Below are positions 51,607 to 61,637 of a stretch of DNA of 64,000 nucleotides, one piece after another. A program made the position numbers and the translations under genes. The stretch comes from Anaerostipes sp. (lineage in GTDB: Bacteria > Bacillota > Clostridia > Lachnospirales > Lachnospiraceae): contig JAQVEG010000003.1 in assembly GCA_028697725.1 (NCBI GenBank), positions 1 to 64,000 on the forward strand, in the 5' to 3' direction. Within the stretch, counting starts at the first letter, position 1; every line of letters starts with the position of its first letter. Below the pieces are notes generated by a model that saw only the letters and a list, made by a program, of their open reading frames with translations, did not search any database and had not been told where the DNA came from.

Positions 51607-53370
51607 CTAAATTGAAATATGCAATTTAGAGAGGTTACCCTTTTCCTTAATTAGTGACTGCCATTTTATGATATCATTGGATGCATTCATCTGGTATTCA
51701 ATACTGTCTGCCTTTACCTTCCGAACAATATCTGTAAGTGCTTTCTCTTGGTCTTCCGCTTCCGGTATAAACTCTAGTGTTGTATTAAACAATGAAGCGA
51801 TTTTTTTCTGATCCTCCATATCCGTATACTGGTTAATAATTCTAGCTGGAATTACTTGTCCATTCTCTTCATATTGAGAAAACAAAAGCATTGCAACTCC
51901 ATGATATATAGGTTCTATAAAGTCATCTGGTCCGATAATATGTTCTAATTTCTTAAATAAAATCGGTTCATTTACCAGCCATGTAAGCAATAACTTTTGA
52001 GGCTGAAGCTTCTTTTCTTCTTTTTGTTCACTTCTCATCTTGGGAGTTTCTATCTGCTGCTTAGTATTCTTGGCAACATATCCACTTGTTCCATAATACT
52101 CTACCAAGTCCTTTAATTCCTCAAAGGCAATATAGTATTCTTTTGAAACAGCCTCGATATAATTGTTTCTCTCTAAAGGTTCTTCTATATTAGAAAGAAG
52201 CTTCGCTGCTTCTCTTTGAAACTTAGTTCTCTCTTCTGGGTCTTCCTGATTGTATTCTTTGGATATTGTCATCACCTGAAACATAAAGCTTCCCATGGCT
52301 TTTGATAACCGTTCCTTCAATTCTTCGGCTCCAAGTTCCTTAATAAATTCATCAGGATCTTTGTATGGTTTCAAGTCTAAAACCCGAACTGTAAGTCCTG
52401 CATCCTTTAGAATTGGAATGGCTCTAAGAATCGCCTTTTGTCCTGCCCCATCACTGTCAAAAGACAATATCACTTCATCGGTATACCGCTTCAAAAGAGA
52501 GGCATGTCCCTGTGTAAATGCAGTACCAAGAGCTGCCACTGTATTGGTGAATCCTGCCTGATGCATGGTAATTACATCCATATACCCTTCACACAAAATA
52601 ATATAACGCTCTCTGCTGGTTCTCGCGAAATTGAGTCCATAGAGATTCCTGCTTTTGTCAAACAACTTGGTTTCTTTTGAGTTTAAATACTTGGGATTCC
52701 CATCCCCCATAACTCGTCCACCAAATCCTATGACTCGATTATTCACATCCTGAATTGGAAACATAACACGATTCCAAAACTTATCACTTCCACCTCTTGC
52801 CTCATCAATATTGACCAGTGCTGATTCCTTCAAATCATCATCTGAATATCCTTTACCCTTTAGATATTTGTATAAATCATCATTGTAAATATCCGAATAT
52901 CCCAATGCAAACTTTTTCATAGTCTCTAAAGTAATTCCACGTTCTTTAAGATACTTTAATCCTATCTCTCCTCGACTGCTATGTAATAATACATAAAAAT
53001 AATTGGCTGCAATCTTATTCAAATCCTTAAGGGTAGATCTTGCATCGGCTCTCTTTTGTGCCTCTTCATCCATCTCCTCTTCTGGTAGAACCATGCCTGC
53101 ACGTTCTGCCAGATAGCGGATTGCTTCTGGAAATGTAAAATTCTCATATTCCATGACAAATGTAAATACATTGCCTCCAGCCCCGCATCCAAAACAGTAA
53201 TACATTTGCTTGTCCCGACTTACCGAAAATGATGGTGATTTTTCATTATGGAAAGGACATAATCCAAAATATGAACTTCCCTTCTTTTTTAGAGATACAT
53301 AAGTGGAAATCAAATCCACAATATCATTGCGACTTCGTACTTCTTCTATGATGTCATCACTATATAGCAC
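51607..53370 (-). CDS. dnaG: DNA primase
   Basis: A 587-residue primase. The N-terminal CHC2 zinc finger ([11 protein letters not shown] then [11 protein letters not shown]) is followed by the TOPRIM catalytic domain with [10 protein letters not shown] and [11 protein letters not shown]. The C-terminal helicase-binding domain is about 450-587. It makes RNA primers with DnaB at the fork. It is read with rpoD, 34 bp upstream of that gene's chosen start. Confidence 0.96.
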   Translation of the reverse strand: MLYSDDIIEEVRSRNDIVDLISTYVSLKKKGSSYFGLCPFHNEKSPSFSVSRDKQMYYCFGCGAGGNVFTFVMEYENFTFPEAIRYLAERAGMVLPEEEMDEEAQKRADARSTLKDLNKIAANYFYVLLHSSRGEIGLKYLKERGITLETMKKFALGYSDIYNDDLYKYLKGKGYSDDDLKESALVNIDEARGGSDKFWNRVMFPIQDVNNRVIGFGGRVMGDGNPKYLNSKETKLFDKSRNLYGLNFARTSRERYIILCEGYMDVITMHQAGFTNTVAALGTAFTQGHASLLKRYTDEVILSFDSDGAGQKAILRAIPILKDAGLTVRVLDLKPYKDPDEFIKELGAEELKERLSKAMGSFMFQVMTISKEYNQEDPEERTKFQREAAKLLSNIEEPLERNNYIEAVSKEYYIAFEELKDLVEYYGTSGYVAKNTKQQIETPKMRSEQKEEKKLQPQKLLLTWLVNEPILFKKLEHIIGPDDFIEPIYHGVAMLLFSQYEENGQVIPARIINQYTDMEDQKKIASLFNTTLEFIPEAEDQEKALTDIVRKVKADSIEYQMNASNDIIKWQSLIKEKGNLSKLHISI

Positions 53371-53438
53371 TTATATTTCCCCTTTCTTTTGCTCTTCTAT
53401 ATATATTATTCTACATATTTTTTAAAAAACCTTTAAAT

Positions 53439-54440
53439 TTAAATCCAAAATTTTGGAATAAATATTTCTTTGTATGTTTCCACTGCAAAATGGTCTGTCA
53501 TTCCTGCTATGTAATCACATACTGCCACATGTTTACTGCTTCCTTTCTCCATTTGTTCCTGACTGTATTTTGGAAGCTGATCTAAATGATTTAAAAAATA
53601 GTCATACAAAGGTTCAATAATATGATGCACTTTCTTTTCTTCTTTTTTTGTATCTGGATCCTCATACACATGCCGAAATAAAAATCGGCGAAGATCAAAC
53701 ATAGCTCCATGTATTTCTTTTGACATTACAATGTCATCTGTATCCTGACTATGCTCCACCATGTCAAGAATCATGGTATTCATTCGCTCTCTTACACTAT
53801 TTCCTAAGGTATTCCGAATTTCTTTTGGAATATCTTCTTCTGTTAATACATTTCCCCGAATTGAGTCATCAATATCGTGACTGATATATGCAATCTTGTC
53901 TGCGAGACGAACTACTTTTCCCTCTAACGTTGCTGGCATTCGTTTTGTTGAATGATTTTTCATTCCATCCTTTACTTCCCATGTTAGATTTAATCCAGCC
54001 CCTTCCTTTTCCAGACACTCTACCACACGAATACTCTGGAGTGCATGTTCAAATCCTCCTGGAGTAATTTTATTTAATACACCTTCTCCTGAATGACCAA
54101 AAGGCGTATGCCCCAAATCATGTCCAAGAGCAATTGCTTCTGTCAAAAGCTCATTTAAATCTAAGGCTCTAGCCACTGTCCTTGCATTCTGTGCAACCTC
54201 CAATGTATGAGTCATTCTTGTACGATAATGATCTCCTCTTGGCGATAAAAAGACCTGGGTTTTGTCTTTTAAACGGCGAAAAGCCTTACAGTGGAGAATG
54301 CGATCTCGATCTCGTTGAAAACAAGTTCGTATCTCACACTCCACCTCAGGCTTTTCTCTTCCTCTTGTATTAGAACTTAGCGTAGCAAACCTACTAAGTA
54401 ATTCTTCTTCTCTTTTTTCTTGGCTTTCTCGAATGTTCAT
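53439..54440 (-). CDS. dGTPase-like HD phosphohydrolase
   Basis: A 333-residue HD-domain protein of the deoxyguanosinetriphosphate triphosphohydrolase-like group. Metal and catalytic residues are in THTLEVAQNAR, ALGHDLGHTPFGHSGE and LADKIAYISHDIDD. It hydrolyses dNTPs to nucleoside and triphosphate. In Lachnospiraceae and other Clostridia it usually precedes dnaG, as here. Confidence 0.92.
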   Translation of the reverse strand: MNIRESQEKREEELLSRFATLSSNTRGREKPEVECEIRTCFQRDRDRILHCKAFRRLKDKTQVFLSPRGDHYRTRMTHTLEVAQNARTVARALDLNELLTEAIALGHDLGHTPFGHSGEGVLNKITPGGFEHALQSIRVVECLEKEGAGLNLTWEVKDGMKNHSTKRMPATLEGKVVRLADKIAYISHDIDDSIRGNVLTEEDIPKEIRNTLGNSVRERMNTMILDMVEHSQDTDDIVMSKEIHGAMFDLRRFLFRHVYEDPDTKKEEKKVHHIIEPLYDYFLNHLDQLPKYSQEQMEKGSSKHVAVCDYIAGMTDHFAVETYKEIFIPKFWI

Positions 54441-54452
54441 ACAGTCCCTCCC

Positions 54453-55202
54453 CTATTTGGCAGGTGTAATCTCCGTATTCATAACAGAAATCGCATCCAA
54501 AGATAACTTCATAATGTCTTTTACTTCTTCCACATCCATTGATAGATAATCTGCTAGTTCTTCTGCGGATGCTTCTCTCTCAAATTTCTTTGCAAGATAT
54601 GTTGCAGCTTCATCTAATCGATTGGCTTTCTTTGCCATAGCATCACCTACTGCATTGGAGCCTTTTTGCTGCATAATCATCTCCTCCATTGCTTGCCTGA
54701 TTTGATGATATACCTTCGCTTTTACATCCTTACTATCCCCTTTTATCTCCATCAAAGCTTCTAAAAGTCCAATGTTCCCTTCCTGAATTAAATCTCCAAA
54801 CATCACTCCTTGTCCCTGATATTCTTTTGCAAATCCAACAACATCAGAAAGCATGCTTTCAATTAATTCTTCTCTTACATCTTCTCCCTTTAAAAATCTT
54901 TGAAGAAGCTGTTCTTTCTCCTCTTCACTGACAGAATCCATCTGTCGTAGTTCTTCTTCATAAAAAGCAATGACTCCAATATCTTCTGGTGTTGTTTCTT
55001 GTCTGTCTTCTTCTTGCTTTTCATAACCAATTACCTTGATTCCAGCTTCTAAAAAATAATCACACAAGGTTGTAATTATCTCATCATTTAATTCTAACTC
55101 TTCAAAATAGGATATGATTTCTTTTTTTGAAATCTGATCGCCGTTGGTTTTAGCAATCTGAATCAATTCTCCTAATTCTTGAAACAATGCCTGTTTATCC
55201 AT
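54453..55202 (-). CDS. Sigma-70-like protein lacking region 4
   Basis: A 249-residue protein. The N-terminal 60 residues resemble region 1.1 of the SigA encoded nearby (LIQIAKTNGDQISKKEIISYF against [21 protein letters not shown]). An acidic linker follows, then a region-2-like segment with GVMFGDLIQEGNIGLLEALM. Regions 2.3-2.4, with the [13 protein letters not shown] stretch for promoter melting and -10 recognition, are missing or replaced by KAKVYHQIRQAMEEMI. A region-3-like EREASAEELADYLSMDVEEVKDIM follows and the protein stops, with no region 4. It is therefore unlikely to be a normal sigma factor; it may bind core polymerase as a regulator. Confidence 0.75.
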   Translation of the reverse strand: MDKQALFQELGELIQIAKTNGDQISKKEIISYFEELELNDEIITTLCDYFLEAGIKVIGYEKQEEDRQETTPEDIGVIAFYEEELRQMDSVSEEEKEQLLQRFLKGEDVREELIESMLSDVVGFAKEYQGQGVMFGDLIQEGNIGLLEALMEIKGDSKDVKAKVYHQIRQAMEEMIMQQKGSNAVGDAMAKKANRLDEAATYLAKKFEREASAEELADYLSMDVEEVKDIMKLSLDAISVMNTEITPAK

Positions 55203-55213
55203 TAAAAACTCCT

Positions 55214-56041
55214 TTATCTAAGTACGAAGAAATACGCAACAACTAAAATACCAAGGACAATTCGGTACACTCCAAATGCCTTAAAGTCGTGATTTTTAAT
55301 GTATTGTAGTAAGAATTTAATTGCAAGAACTGATACTACAAAAGATACAATCATTCCCACAAGAAGCACCGTAAGTTCTGTCCCTGTAAAATGAAATCCA
55401 AACTTTACAATCTTTAGTAAACTTGCACCAAACATCACTGGAATTCCTAAGAAAAATGAGAATTCCGCTGCAACGGTTCTAGAACATCCAATTAAAATTC
55501 CCCCAAGAATTGTTGCTCCTGATCTTGAAGTTCCAGGAATTAATGACAATACTTGAAACACTCCAATGACTAAAGCCATCTGGTATGTAAGCCCTGACAA
55601 TCGGTTCATTCCACGCACGTGATTTCTTTCATTGTGATTCTCAATGACAATATATAAAACTCCATAAATAATCAAGGTAGCAGCAACTACAATTGGATTG
55701 TAGAATTTATCATGCATCCAGTCATCAAATAGTAGTCCAATCACTGCCGCTGGAAATACTGCAATAATAACCTTTACCCATAAAATCATTGTATCTTTCT
55801 TTTCTATGGTTGATTTTCTTGGAGAAAATGGGTTTAATTTGTGAAAATACAATACAACAACTGCCATAATAGCTCCTAGTTGAATGACAACATCAAACAT
55901 CTCCATAAATGCATCTGACATGTTAAGTTTAATAAACTCATCTGCTAAAATCAAATGTCCCGTACTACTGATTGGCAGCCATTCTGTGATCCCCTCGACA
56001 ATTCCCAATAAAACTGTTTTTAAAATTAATAATATGTCCAT
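55214..56041 (-). CDS. uppP: Undecaprenyl-diphosphatase (BacA/UppP)
   Basis: A 275-residue integral membrane enzyme that recycles undecaprenyl pyrophosphate for peptidoglycan and confers bacitracin tolerance. Signatures are [24 protein letters not shown] near the start and [17 protein letters not shown]. About eight membrane segments are visible. The start ATG 56041 follows AAGGAG; the longer frame runs through an upstream terminator hairpin. Confidence 0.94.
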   Translation of the reverse strand: MDILLILKTVLLGIVEGITEWLPISSTGHLILADEFIKLNMSDAFMEMFDVVIQLGAIMAVVVLYFHKLNPFSPRKSTIEKKDTMILWVKVIIAVFPAAVIGLLFDDWMHDKFYNPIVVAATLIIYGVLYIVIENHNERNHVRGMNRLSGLTYQMALVIGVFQVLSLIPGTSRSGATILGGILIGCSRTVAAEFSFFLGIPVMFGASLLKIVKFGFHFTGTELTVLLVGMIVSFVVSVLAIKFLLQYIKNHDFKAFGVYRIVLGILVVAYFFVLR

Positions 56042-56066
56042 CCTAAATAATCTCCTTAAAAAATAA

Positions 56067-56092
56067 GGGTTCCCCCATACTACTAGGAACCC
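56067..56092 (-). terminator. Hairpin terminator between rpoZ and uppP
   Basis: GGGTTCC and GGAACCC form a 7-bp stem followed on the minus strand by TTATTTTTT. It ends or attenuates the gmk-rpoZ transcript before uppP. Confidence 0.75.
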
Positions 56093-56105
56093 GTTCATTT
56101 TATTC

Positions 56106-56351
56106 TTATTGTTCGCTTGGTTCTAATGTTTCATCTAAAATCTTAACCATCTGGCTTTGTAATTCATCTACAGCAACAGACAATGGTTTACGATTCTCTG
56201 GCTCCGCTACCATAGGTACGTCTCCTGCAATTAATTGTCTTGCACGCTTTGAACTTGCAATTACAATAGAGTAACGACTTGAAATAATATTCTTGTCCTC
56301 GTCATCTCCGTTTACAACTTCCATTAATTCTGAATATGATGGGTGTAACAT
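56106..56351 (-). CDS. rpoZ: RNA polymerase omega subunit
   Basis: An 81-residue protein with the omega hallmark [21 protein letters not shown]. It follows gmk by 14 bp, the usual gmk-rpoZ order. An acidic tail ends the protein. Confidence 0.93.
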   Translation of the reverse strand: MLHPSYSELMEVVNGDDEDKNIISSRYSIVIASSKRARQLIAGDVPMVAEPENRKPLSVAVDELQSQMVKILDETLEPSEQ

Positions 56352-56365
56352 AATAAATCCTCCTT

Positions 56366-56980
56366 CTATAATACCTTTAGACCTTCTATGGTTTCTTGTA
56401 TCAAATCTAAATTATTGTCCTTTAAACATCCTTGGGCTACAACGACTGAATTCACATCATCCACGCATTGATCTAAATCATCATTCACAATGATATAATC
56501 ATATTGATCCATATCTGCGGATTCTTCTAACGCACGATTGAGTCTCTTTTGAATCACTTCTTCCGTTTCAGTTCCTCGTCCAAGAAGACGATTCTTAATC
56601 TCCTTTGCACTTGGTGCTGTAATAAATACAAGAAGTGCATCTGGATACTGTTCTCTAATACGAAATGCTCCTTGAACTTCTATCTCTAGGATAACATTGT
56701 GTCCAAGCTTTAATTCATCTTCTACAAACTTACGTGGAGTCCCATAATAATTCTCCACATATCTAGCATACTCTATAAACCCATTGTAATCAATGAGATT
56801 CTTAAATTCATCTACAGACTTAAAGAAATAATCTTTTCCGTCTACTTCTCCCTCTCTTGGCTTTCTCGTCGTTGCTGAAACAGATAAGCTGTATCCATAT
56901 CTCTCTACTAACTGCTTTGCAACCGTTCCTTTTCCAACCCCAGAGAACCCGGATAAAATCAATAAAGATCCTTTTTTCAT
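56366..56980 (-). CDS. gmk: Guanylate kinase
   Basis: A 204-residue GMP kinase with P-loop LSGFSGVGKGTVAKQL, the GMP site SVSATTRKPREGEVDGKDYFF and a LID region LLGRGTETEEVIQKRL. It follows the yicC gene by 13 bp. The remA gene that often separates yicC and gmk in Firmicutes is absent here. Confidence 0.95.
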   Translation of the reverse strand: MKKGSLLILSGFSGVGKGTVAKQLVERYGYSLSVSATTRKPREGEVDGKDYFFKSVDEFKNLIDYNGFIEYARYVENYYGTPRKFVEDELKLGHNVILEIEVQGAFRIREQYPDALLVFITAPSAKEIKNRLLGRGTETEEVIQKRLNRALEESADMDQYDYIIVNDDLDQCVDDVNSVVVAQGCLKDNNLDLIQETIEGLKVL

Positions 56981-56993
56981 CTAAAATATCTCC

Positions 56994-57875
56994 TTACTCA
57001 ATATTCTGAACTTGTTCTCTAATTTTTTCTACATTTGTCTTTAATTCAATTGCATGATTGGACAATTCCACATCATTACTCTTAGATAGAATCGTGTTAG
57101 CTTCTCGATTCATCTCCTGTGCCATAAAATCAAGTTTACGTCCCACACTGTCATCCTGATTCAAGATATTCTCCATCTCAGCAATATGACTTTGCAAACG
57201 CACAATCTCTTCATCCACTGAAATCTTATCCGCATAAAGAGTCACTTCTGCTGCAATTCGATTCTCATCAATCCCTGCTGTTTCAAGTAAATCTTTCACT
57301 TTCTCTTCTAACTTTAGACGATATTCTTCTACAATTTGTGGAGAGCGACTCTCAACAAAGGCAACGTCTGCCTTCATCTGGTGAAGCTTTTGAATTAAGT
57401 CTTCTCTTAACCTTTCACCTTCTACTTCTCTGGATGAAACAAACTGCTTTCCTGCTTCTTTCACTGCCTGCTCAATTAATCCCCACCATCTATCTTCATC
57501 CATAGATTGTTCTTGAAGAGTTAATACTTCAGAACACTGAGACAATTCTCTTGCAGTTACCCGCGAAGAAATACCAAAGTCTTCCTCCATTGCTTTAAAA
57601 GCATTCATATACTCTTTTGCCATTTCTCTATTGTAATGTAACTTTACAGTATTCTCTGACATATCTTCATATGAAATTGCCAAATCCACTTTTCCACGAT
57701 TGGCATATTCTTTAAATAAATTGCGAATCTTTGGTTCAAACATTGTGAACTTTCTAGGATTCTTTAGTGTAACATCACAGTATCTGTGATTCACTGACTT
57801 TACTTCCACAACGATTGTTTGATTCAATTCATTGGACACTTCACTGCGCCCAAATCCAGTCATGCTTCTTATCAT
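56994..57875 (-). CDS. YicC/YloC family endoribonuclease
   Basis: 293 residues with the family start SMTGFGRSE and the conserved VEVKSVNHRYCDVTLKNP, then a coiled helical middle (about 150-230). The C-terminal domain contains GRKLDFMAQEMNREANTILSKS. Members from E. coli and Bacillus have been shown to be ribonucleases. It leads the yicC-gmk-rpoZ group. Confidence 0.92.
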   Translation of the reverse strand: MIRSMTGFGRSEVSNELNQTIVVEVKSVNHRYCDVTLKNPRKFTMFEPKIRNLFKEYANRGKVDLAISYEDMSENTVKLHYNREMAKEYMNAFKAMEEDFGISSRVTARELSQCSEVLTLQEQSMDEDRWWGLIEQAVKEAGKQFVSSREVEGERLREDLIQKLHQMKADVAFVESRSPQIVEEYRLKLEEKVKDLLETAGIDENRIAAEVTLYADKISVDEEIVRLQSHIAEMENILNQDDSVGRKLDFMAQEMNREANTILSKSNDVELSNHAIELKTNVEKIREQVQNIE

Positions 57876-57957
57876 AATCTATTCTTCCTTTTATGTATTT
57901 ACTTACAGACGTTCGGTTTATTATTATACAAAAAATCTATCTTTAAGTCAACTTTCT

Positions 57958-58494
57958 TCAAGACTTACCATTTTCCATTACTTTTTTTAGGGTTTCAAGA
58001 TAATGAAGCACCATTCCCTTTTTCATTGGCACAAAACGTCCCAAATCAAGTTCTTCATATTTGAAATGCTTCATTCCGCCTTCCTCTCCTCTCATCCAGT
58101 AAACATTCGCTTCTTCATAGGTCATAAAATAGCACACTTGGCGATGGGTATAATAAATCAAAAAGAAACTTATACCTCCCTGCTCTTCAAATTCTTTCAT
58201 AAACTTCATCTGATGCTGGTGGATATTGTTCAGCGGAAAGGTGTCTTTCCCACATTCTTTTGCATCAAAACATATTGGAACTCCCTGTACCACACCTATA
58301 TAATCCACTGTACTTTTCTGATCAAAATATGCAAGAGAAATCTGTCTTGTTTTCTTATCAAATTTAACTGGTTTTATTGAAGTGGGAATTTTCTGAACAA
58401 GTGCGAGCCTTTGTTCCCTATATATATCATTGGTATGGTTCACCAGTTCTTCTAAGACCGATCCCCTTAACCCTTTTAAATTCCATGTTCCCAT
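57958..58494 (-). CDS. recU: Holliday junction resolvase RecU
   Basis: A 178-residue nuclease with the RecU N-terminus NLKGLRGSVLEELVNHTNDIYREQ, the active-site acids in STVDYIGVVQG and ICFDAKEC, and IHQHQMKFMKEFEEQGGISFFLIYY. It resolves recombination intermediates. The start ATG 58494 follows AGGAGG; the longer frame needs a TTG. Confidence 0.92.
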   Translation of the reverse strand: MGTWNLKGLRGSVLEELVNHTNDIYREQRLALVQKIPTSIKPVKFDKKTRQISLAYFDQKSTVDYIGVVQGVPICFDAKECGKDTFPLNNIHQHQMKFMKEFEEQGGISFFLIYYTHRQVCYFMTYEEANVYWMRGEEGGMKHFKYEELDLGRFVPMKKGMVLHYLETLKKVMENGKS

Positions 58495-58509
58495 TGTAGC
58501 CTCCTGCAA

Positions 58510-59472
58510 TTAAAATAATATGTCAATTATCTTTTGAAAATTCTCAGGAACTCTGGCTTTGATATGCTTTCCTTCTAATTCCTTCAAGCGTTTCATTTCC
58601 TCTGGAAAAACTAGTTCCTCACAATGTAATAATTGATGTTTTAAGGAAAACAATTGTTTCATTTTCCTATTGATTTCTTCATCTCCATACTTACTGTCTC
58701 CAACAATAGGATGTCCTTGGCTGGCTAAATGAGCGCGAATCTGATGTGTCTTTCCTGTGATTAGTTTTACACGAAGTAAGGTATACTCCCCATTGTTCTT
58801 TCTTGGATCATATGATGTTTCAATTGGATCTGCTCCATCCTTTGCCTGTGGAGATACTGTCACTTTATTGGTTTTATGATTCTTTACCAAATATCCAGAA
58901 ATCTGTTCCTTTTTTGTTATCACACCTTTTACAATTGTAAGGTAATATTTATCTATGGTTCGCTCTTTTAACATCTGTGCCATAGTCTGAAGTCCTTCTA
59001 AAGAAATTCCTGCAATGATAATTCCTGTTGTATTTCGATCCAGACGATTGCAGATGGACGGCTTCATCATCTGAATATCTTTCTGTGTCAAAATCCCATG
59101 TTCCATACAATAAGGGAGAATCTCATCATTGATAGAAATGTCTTCTGGCTTTGATTTTTGAGAAAGCATTCCATATGGCTTATTTATAAACATAACATTG
59201 GTATCCTGATAGATTACATCTAAGGATACTTTTTGTTTTGCCACTGTCACTTCTTTTCGGAATTTAGCAACTGTATCGTCAGAAAGATAAATGTTAATTT
59301 GATCTCCCATCACAAGCTTTTCATTTCCAGTGGCCTTTTTTCCATTTAATTTTATATTCTTCTTTCTGAGCATTTTGTAGATAAAACTTTTGGGTGCCTG
59401 ATTTAAATACTTTCCAAGCATTTTATCAAATCTTTGCTCTGCCTCTTGATTTGAAACAATGATTTCTTTCAT
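58510..59472 (-). CDS. RluA-family pseudouridine synthase
   Basis: A 320-residue enzyme: an S4 domain (about 10-75; FIYKMLRKKNIKLNGKKATG), then the synthase domain with the catalytic Asp in CNRLDRNTTGIIIAG and LITGKTHQIRAHLASQGHPIVGDSKYG. It is of the RluC/RluD type; the target uridine is not predictable. Confidence 0.93.
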   Translation of the reverse strand: MKEIIVSNQEAEQRFDKMLGKYLNQAPKSFIYKMLRKKNIKLNGKKATGNEKLVMGDQINIYLSDDTVAKFRKEVTVAKQKVSLDVIYQDTNVMFINKPYGMLSQKSKPEDISINDEILPYCMEHGILTQKDIQMMKPSICNRLDRNTTGIIIAGISLEGLQTMAQMLKERTIDKYYLTIVKGVITKKEQISGYLVKNHKTNKVTVSPQAKDGADPIETSYDPRKNNGEYTLLRVKLITGKTHQIRAHLASQGHPIVGDSKYGDEEINRKMKQLFSLKHQLLHCEELVFPEEMKRLKELEGKHIKARVPENFQKIIDILF

Positions 59473-59482
59473 ACTGCCCTCT

Positions 59483-60244
59483 CTAACGGATAAATTTCAT
59501 AGCAAAATCCCAAGGGAATACTTTGCATAGGATTTGAACCATTTTCATTGGAAGTCCATATACGGATACACTTTTTTTGTTGGCTCCATCCTTTAATGCC
59601 TTTTCTACTACCTTTTCTGGTTTTGCCATAACCAATAATTTATACATTTTTATATTTGTCTTTTCATATGCTAAATCAAAAAATTCTGTTTTTACTGGGC
59701 CTGGACAAATAGCTACTACTTGAATATGACGGTCTTTTAATTCTACATTAAGTGATTTTGAAAAACTTAATACAAAGGATTTTGTTGCCGCGTAAATTCC
59801 AAACTTAGGTTGTGGAACAAATGCCGCAGAGGATGCAAACTGATAGATATAAGCACCTTTTGCCATAAATGGCAACACTTTATATGTCATCATAGTCAAG
59901 GCTCTACAATTAATATCAATCATGCCTGCTACGTCTTTTTCATCTAAATCTTCAAACAACCCAACACTTCCAAATCCTGCACTGTTCACTAAAAAGAAAA
60001 CTTTAGGTTTCTCTTCTTTTAATTTATTCTCTAATTCTAAAAACTGGCTCATGTCATTTAAATCCATTGCCATTGGTACAATCTTAATTTTAGAATTATT
60101 ACTTTTTAATTCTTCTAACCGATCCATTCTTCTAGCAATAACCCATACTTCATCTAAAAATGAATATCTCATGGTGATTTGTTTGATAAATTCCCTTCCC
60201 ATTCCAGAAGAAGCTCCTGTTACAATTGCTATCTTTTTACGCAT
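59483..60244 (-). CDS. Short-chain dehydrogenase/reductase
   Basis: A 253-residue SDR with the nucleotide site VTGASSGMGREF (about 8-19), NSAGFG in the middle, and catalytic Ser, Tyr and Lys in ASSAAFVPQPKFGIYAATKSF. Substrate unknown. It lies between the pseudouridine synthase and HAD genes with short spacings. Confidence 0.9.
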   Translation of the reverse strand: MRKKIAIVTGASSGMGREFIKQITMRYSFLDEVWVIARRMDRLEELKSNNSKIKIVPMAMDLNDMSQFLELENKLKEEKPKVFFLVNSAGFGSVGLFEDLDEKDVAGMIDINCRALTMMTYKVLPFMAKGAYIYQFASSAAFVPQPKFGIYAATKSFVLSFSKSLNVELKDRHIQVVAICPGPVKTEFFDLAYEKTNIKMYKLLVMAKPEKVVEKALKDGANKKSVSVYGLPMKMVQILCKVFPWDFAMKFIR

Positions 60245-60253
60245 ATCATCACC

Positions 60254-60919
60254 TTACAACCTTTCGTATGTCCCATTTAACACATCAAAATAGGATTGAA
60301 TATAGTAATTTGCTAACTCCTTTTTCTCATTTATAACATCCTCTGAATATTTATCCCACACTGCACAAGTCTCCATATTGGCACTGTTTCCTGCCATAAT
60401 TCCATATGGAATATCTTCAAATACAAGGGTTCTCTTAGGTTCAATACTTAGTTCCGCCGCCGTTTTCAAATAAACATCTGGTGCTGGCTTTCCTTTTTTC
60501 ACTTCATTGGATGTACAAATATAATCAAAATAATCTGATATGTTATGTGTTTTTAATGTGGCAATGGCCAATTCTCTTGAATTACTAGTAGAAATACCAA
60601 TCTTCATATTTCTACCTTTTAGTTCTTCTAAGAACTCTACCACTCCATCTTTTAGGGGAACTTCATTGGTATAAATCTCTGTTGCCATATGGTTCCATTT
60701 TGCTTTGATTTCCTCAATGGATAAATCAAGTTCAAAACGCTTTTTAAAATAAATTGCTGTTTCATGGAAACTGCAACCTTCTAAATCATCGGAAATATCT
60801 TCTGGCACCGAAATTCCATATTCTCCAAGGAATCGATGATCAACTACACCCCAAATCCATACAGAATCCACCAATGTACCGTCTAAATCAAAAATAACTG
60901 CCTCTTTATTCTCTAACAT
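60254..60919 (-). CDS. HAD-family phosphatase (beta-phosphoglucomutase-like)
   Basis: A 221-residue HAD hydrolase: motif I IFDLDGTLVDSVW, motif II GISTSNSRELA, motif III Lys in KKGKPAPDVYL and motif IV VFEDIPYGIMAG. A helical cap lies after motif I. It acts on a small phosphorylated metabolite. It overlaps the RsuA-type gene by 14 bp. Confidence 0.9.
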   Translation of the reverse strand: MLENKEAVIFDLDGTLVDSVWIWGVVDHRFLGEYGISVPEDISDDLEGCSFHETAIYFKKRFELDLSIEEIKAKWNHMATEIYTNEVPLKDGVVEFLEELKGRNMKIGISTSNSRELAIATLKTHNISDYFDYICTSNEVKKGKPAPDVYLKTAAELSIEPKRTLVFEDIPYGIMAGNSANMETCAVWDKYSEDVINEKKELANYYIQSYFDVLNGTYERL

Positions 60920-61637
60920 ATAACTCCTTTAACTGCTTAATCTCTTCTTTTGTTAAAAAACGTGCTTCTCCTTCTTGTAAACTATCATCTAATAAAAGTG
61001 GTCCCATTGAGATTCGCTTTAATTCTAACACATCCATTCCCACTTTATGAAACATTCGCTTAATCTGATGAAACTTACCTTCTCGTATAGTAACCAAAAC
61101 TTTAGACTCTGTATCTGCTGCCTCCACAATATCAAGAATTGCCGGTTTGGTAAGATTCTTCTCCCCAATATCTAATCCCTGCTCAAATTGTCTTTGTTCT
61201 TCTGTTGTAATTTTACCAGATGCAATAACCTCATACACTTTGTCTACATGCTTTTTAGGCGATAACAATTCATGACTCATCTCACCATCATTGGTCAATA
61301 AAAGTAATCCTGTCGTATCTTTATCTAATCTGCCCACTGGAAAAATATCTTTATGGGTCATGTGAGAAACTAAATCAATCACTGTCTCATCTCTATAATC
61401 CTTCGTGGCACTGACAACCCCTTTTGGTTTATGGAGCATTATATATACAAGAGTATCTCCTTTTATTTTCTTTCCATTGAGAAAAACACAACTTTTCTCC
61501 TCGTCAATCTTATATTCTGGTCGTTTCATTCTCTCGTCATCTACAAGAACCTGTCCATTTTTAATGTATAGTTTTGCTTCTTTTCTCGTGCATCCTGTAC
61601 GGTCACATAAGAATTTATCTAATCTCATTTGTCCCAT
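60906..61637 (-). CDS. RsuA/RluB-type pseudouridine synthase
   Basis: A 243-residue enzyme with an S4 domain (MRLDKFLCDRTGCTRKEAKL) and the synthase core with catalytic Asp in VGRLDKDTTGLLLLTNDGE. The RNA-binding end is GKFHQIKRMFHKVG. It modifies 16S or 23S rRNA. The chosen start (ATG 61637) follows GGAG and overlaps the upstream stop as TAATG, suggesting coupled translation. Confidence 0.93.
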   Translation of the reverse strand: MGQMRLDKFLCDRTGCTRKEAKLYIKNGQVLVDDERMKRPEYKIDEEKSCVFLNGKKIKGDTLVYIMLHKPKGVVSATKDYRDETVIDLVSHMTHKDIFPVGRLDKDTTGLLLLTNDGEMSHELLSPKKHVDKVYEVIASGKITTEEQRQFEQGLDIGEKNLTKPAILDIVEAADTESKVLVTIREGKFHQIKRMFHKVGMDVLELKRISMGPLLLDDSLQEGEARFLTKEEIKQLKELYVRE

